From: a bacterium
Lineage (GTDB): Bacteria; Eisenbacteria; RBG-16-71-46; CAIMUX01
NCBI GenBank assembly: GCA_030431975.1
Contig: JAUIHP010000002.1
Coordinates: 395,014-459,013, forward strand
Direction of reading: 5' to 3'
DNA: 64,000 bases
Shown: piece by piece, positions 61,448 through 64,000 of the stretch
How the letters are laid out: every line of letters begins with the position of its first letter
How positions within the stretch are numbered: the first letter of the stretch is position 1
The notes under the pieces: model-generated
Database searches by the model: none
Told to the model about the DNA's origin: nothing
The model's input: only the letters and a program-made list of their open reading frames with translations
Translations under genes and position numbers: made by a program

Positions 61448-62906
61448 GACTGAATCGTCAGCAAACTCCATCACTCGCGTGATCGATGGTGGAAAAAGCG
61501 CGGGATCGTTTCCCGCATCCGACAGTACAGGTTGTCCCGAAGCCTTCGGAGTGTTCCGCCGGATCGCTCCGGTCCTTGTCGTCCTCTCTACTTTCGCGAC
61601 GGTGTGCTCTGCGGAATCCGAAACGCCGGAGTGGCGAATCTTCCTCGAATGGCTCCGTGACGAACAGCAGGAATTGACGACAAACCTCAAGTCGGTCCGC
61701 GAATCTCTCGAGCAGCGTGCTCAGTTGGAAGGCGGGGACGCCCTGGAACGACTTCGCCCAAAACCTCCTGAGCCACGTCCTTCCGGATACGGGATCTTGC
61801 CGACCATCGTCGAGAACGAGGCGATCGAACCCGTTCCCCTGACCGCCCAACATTACTCGCTGGAAGGTCTGGCGAGGGAGTACACCGCGGTCTTCCGAGA
61901 CGCATCGCTGCTCTTGCGGAAGACGAAGGCTGGTTCTCCTCCCCTGCTCCAAAGTACGGACGAGTTGCTCTCGCTGGAGCGACACGCCGTTCGACTGGAC
62001 GAGCATCTCGGCTACCACGAAACATGGCAGCAGGCTGTGATGGACTATCCCGGTTTCTTCGCCGGTCGGAATCGACTTCACAGTCAGATGCTGGAACACT
62101 TGGACCTGCTCGATCAGGCCGCAGTGGCCCGAAACGAAGAACGACACGAGCAAGGGGCAGCCCTCGAAGCGCAAGCGGCCGAGCGTCGCCGGAATGTTTC
62201 CGACGCCGTCGCGCCGTTCGTCACGACACCGGGACTTCGCGTCGAAGACGGCGTTCTAGCCGTTCCGATCCACACGGACATTGAGGATGAATCCTTCCTC
62301 GCCGCCTTCATCGAAGCCGTCGAGACGTCGCTCCGCAGACCGACTGTGCGAGAGGTGGAAGCACCGTCGGAGGCGGGATCCGTTTTCCACTCCGGATCCC
62401 AATCAAACTCCGATTTGGAGTCGGTATCCGTGACGATCCCGACTGTGGAAGGGGTTCCTCCGTTGAAGGTGGAGGTAGAACTTCATCGGGTGAAAACTCG
62501 GGACCTGTATGCAGAGGCTGAACTTCCATATCACGGAGACTCGATCAACACGAAAGCCCATGTCGAAAAGTTCATCCAGCGTTTTGGTCCGTCAACTCTG
62601 GTGTTGTCGACGGGCGCGCACCGTACCGTCGCAGAGATCGGTCGTTCGATCATTCTCGGGCCGGAGAACCGCTCGCCGAGAAGTCTGGCTCACGAATTCT
62701 GTCACCTTCTGGGCTTCGCAGACGCGTATCTCCGAGCCTTCGAGGGCGACCCAAACGATCCCGCAGGTTGCACACTCGTTGAATGGACCGGACTCCAAAA
62801 CAACATCATGGGGAGCCCGAGCCGTGGGACATGGACTGTCGCCATGGAACAAACCGTCGCTACGCACTACGGCCAGGGCCCGAAGCGCTCAGGACATAAC
62901 GACTGA
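61434..62906 (+). CDS. Secreted metzincin-like metalloprotease
   Basis: Up to 490 aa. An N-terminal hydrophobic segment (IAPVLVVLSTFATVCSAES) looks like a signal peptide, so the true start may be nearer GTG 61548-61551 than 61434. A long helical prodomain-like stretch (about 65-240) precedes a C-terminal catalytic part with HEFCHLLGFAD, the HExxHxxGxxD zinc motif, and a Met-turn-like NNIMGSPSRG. The combination fits metzincins with Asp as third ligand. The rest matches no family I recognise. Its start region is shared with the divergent GT4 gene. Confidence 0.75.
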   Translation: MITSMTESSANSITRVIDGGKSAGSFPASDSTGCPEAFGVFRRIAPVLVVLSTFATVCSAESETPEWRIFLEWLRDEQQELTTNLKSVRESLEQRAQLEGGDALERLRPKPPEPRPSGYGILPTIVENEAIEPVPLTAQHYSLEGLAREYTAVFRDASLLLRKTKAGSPPLLQSTDELLSLERHAVRLDEHLGYHETWQQAVMDYPGFFAGRNRLHSQMLEHLDLLDQAAVARNEERHEQGAALEAQAAERRRNVSDAVAPFVTTPGLRVEDGVLAVPIHTDIEDESFLAAFIEAVETSLRRPTVREVEAPSEAGSVFHSGSQSNSDLESVSVTIPTVEGVPPLKVEVELHRVKTRDLYAEAELPYHGDSINTKAHVEKFIQRFGPSTLVLSTGAHRTVAEIGRSIILGPENRSPRSLAHEFCHLLGFADAYLRAFEGDPNDPAGCTLVEWTGLQNNIMGSPSRGTWTVAMEQTVATHYGQGPKRSGHND

Positions 62907-63060
62907 GATAAACCTGAGTCGAGCTGATGGATATCGTCGTCTCGTCGCGATATTTGACCTCAGTTGCTGTAATGAAGTAGCATCACCACGGTTTTTCTCG
63001 GTCCAGTCCTGTCCCTGAACCCATTCGACTGAGGTCGCACCCATTGCTGGAGGTGCTCCA

Positions 63061-64000
63061 TTGCGGCGTTTCTTGAAGGCGGCTCTTTCCGCCTGTGCAC
63101 TCTCGCTCGGCCTTCTTCTGTTCGCTTCTGAAGACCAGGCTCAGGCTGGAGATATCGTCTGGAACTTCCAAGGCACCCTAAGCGACAGCATTGGTGTTCC
63201 ACTAAACGGCGACCTACCTTTTCGTTATCGCCTCTTTGACGCAGAGACCGGCGGCAACATGTTCTACGAGGAAACAGACACGGTTTCCGTCGTCGACGGA
63301 TGCTACGCCACCCTGATCGGCGAGAACGGCGACATCGAACCGCTGTTCTTCCTCGGACGCACGCTGTGGCTCGAGGTCTCGATCTTCGACGACCCGGACT
63401 TCATCGTCCTGGATCCAAGGACCCGTCTCGCCGACGTGCCGGTCGCCTCCTACGCACGGACCGCCGCATTCGCGATCGCCGGAAACGAGGGCCCCGCCGG
63501 AGCGCCGGGCGCCACAGGTCCGACTGGACCCGCAGGACCCACAGGCCCGCAGGGAGACCCCGGACCGACAGGAGCCCAAGGCCCAACCGGAGATATCGGA
63601 CCGGCTGGTGCAACCGGACCCGCTGGACCGCAAGGCGACGCAGGACCCACCGGCGCTCAGGGCCCGACCGGAGACACTGGACCCGCCGGCGCAACCGGAC
63701 CCGCTGGACCACAAGGTGACGCTGGACCCACCGGCGCACAGGGACCGACCGGAGACACCGGCCCCGCAGGAGCAACTGGACCCGCAGGACCGCAAGGTGA
63801 CGCAGGTCCCACCGGCGCCCAAGGCCCGACCGGAGACACTGGACCCGCCGGCGCAACTGGACCCACGGGACCGCAGGGCGACGCAGGACCCACCGGCGCA
63901 CAGGGACCGACCGGAACCACTGGACCCGCAGGCGCAACCGGACCCGCTGGACCGCAAGGCGACGCAGGGCCCACCGGTGCCCAAGGCCCGACCGGAACCA
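63061..64000 (+). CDS. Collagen-like secreted protein (3' end beyond window)
   Basis: TTG start preceded by TGGAGGTG; at least 313 codons, no stop before the edge. A signal peptide ([20 protein letters not shown], cleavage near QAQAG) leads to an ~115-residue globular N-domain ([17 protein letters not shown]...[11 protein letters not shown]), then an uninterrupted Gly-X-Y collagen-like region from about residue 140. It repeats a nine-triplet (27-residue) unit of [21 protein letters not shown]. Likely a surface or extracellular fibrous protein. Large opposite-strand frames here are repeat shadows. Confidence 0.9.
   Translation, partial: MRRFLKAALSACALSLGLLLFASEDQAQAGDIVWNFQGTLSDSIGVPLNGDLPFRYRLFDAETGGNMFYEETDTVSVVDGCYATLIGENGDIEPLFFLGRTLWLEVSIFDDPDFIVLDPRTRLADVPVASYARTAAFAIAGNEGPAGAPGATGPTGPAGPTGPQGDPGPTGAQGPTGDIGPAGATGPAGPQGDAGPTGAQGPTGDTGPAGATGPAGPQGDAGPTGAQGPTGDTGPAGATGPAGPQGDAGPTGAQGPTGDTGPAGATGPTGPQGDAGPTGAQGPTGTTGPAGATGPAGPQGDAGPTGAQGPTGT
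63540..64000. repeat. 81-bp tandem repeat array encoding collagen-like triplets
   Basis: At least five copies of an 81-bp (27-aa, nine Gly-X-Y triplets) unit, for example [12 protein letters not shown] then [15 protein letters not shown]. Copy-to-copy changes are mostly synonymous. The array continues past the window edge. Confidence 0.9.

Noticed and set aside
63214..63984. Minus-strand frames rich in Gly-Ser and Cys opposite the collagen-like gene
   Set aside because: Repeat-driven shadows; the plus-strand Gly-X-Y frame has a signal peptide and a ribosome site.
1..64000. tRNA, rRNA, riboswitch, prophage or insertion-sequence genes
   Set aside because: None recognised by reading both strands; no transposase, integrase or structural RNA signature was convincing, although weak RNAs cannot be excluded without a covariance search.

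Overview
This is a 64 kb GC-rich window with dense coding on both strands, frequent GTG and TTG starts, and many 1-4 nt GTGA/ATGA gene overlaps. It looks like a chromosomal segment of a Gram-negative didermic bacterium: there are outer-membrane-type proteins, a secretin, polysaccharide export genes and many signal peptides or lipoboxes. At least three secreted proteins end in a FlgD/T9SS-like Ig-type module (VxDxxGRxVRxL followed by G.Y). That style is common in the FCB superphylum and neighbouring candidate phyla such as Eisenbacteria or Krumholzibacteriota. This placement is an inference from architecture; no rRNA gene or other phylogenetic marker is present to settle it.

Layout. 1-6 kb: GT39-like glycosyltransferase (cut by the window edge), HflX, a GNAT acetyltransferase and groES-groEL. 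6-20 kb: mostly exported proteins around an isolated homodimeric pyruvate dehydrogenase E1 (aceE), namely a FlgD-Ig protein, an FG-GAP propeller, a TIM-barrel lipoprotein, a beta-barrel protein and a DNRLRE-like lipoprotein. 20-25.4 kb: polysaccharide genes (Wza-like exporter, GT4, O-antigen ligase, Wzz-like). 25.5-26.3 kb: a nitrilase-family amidase. 26.6-36 kb: a type II secretion/type IV pilus-like system (three pseudopilins, GspF, PilM-PilN fusion, PilO with a GspC/PilP-like tail, secretin with a TPR tail, and GspE on the other strand). 36-39 kb: a response regulator, an RsbU-type phosphatase carrying an RsbW-like kinase domain, and a divergent STAS protein, together forming a partner-switch module. 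39-41.6 kb: TrkA-like regulator plus a CPA2 antiporter.

41.8-43.8 kb holds the most notable locus: an exported Omp28/thioredoxin-like protein whose frame is interrupted by one TGA exactly at the first cysteine position of a W-C-x-x-C motif (W-U-T-F-C). The TGA is followed at the right distance by a hairpin that fits the bacterial SECIS consensus. I interpret it as a previously unannotated secreted selenoprotein with a C-terminal sorting-like module.

44-53 kb: an XRE regulator with a small membrane protein and a twin palindromic operator, a STAND-type TPR ATPase, an SGNH-like membrane protein, a methyltransferase, a protein with two PARP-type zinc fingers, and a GNAT. 53-64 kb: a large HNH nuclease, a TMTC-like TPR membrane protein, GT2, an LPG-synthase/AglD-like flippase-type membrane protein, GT4, a metzincin-like protease, and a collagen-like protein running off the right edge.

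A cross-cutting oddity is that four unrelated genes carry 15-bp (five-residue) in-frame tandem arrays. No tRNA, rRNA, CRISPR array, transposase or plasmid/phage gene was recognised.
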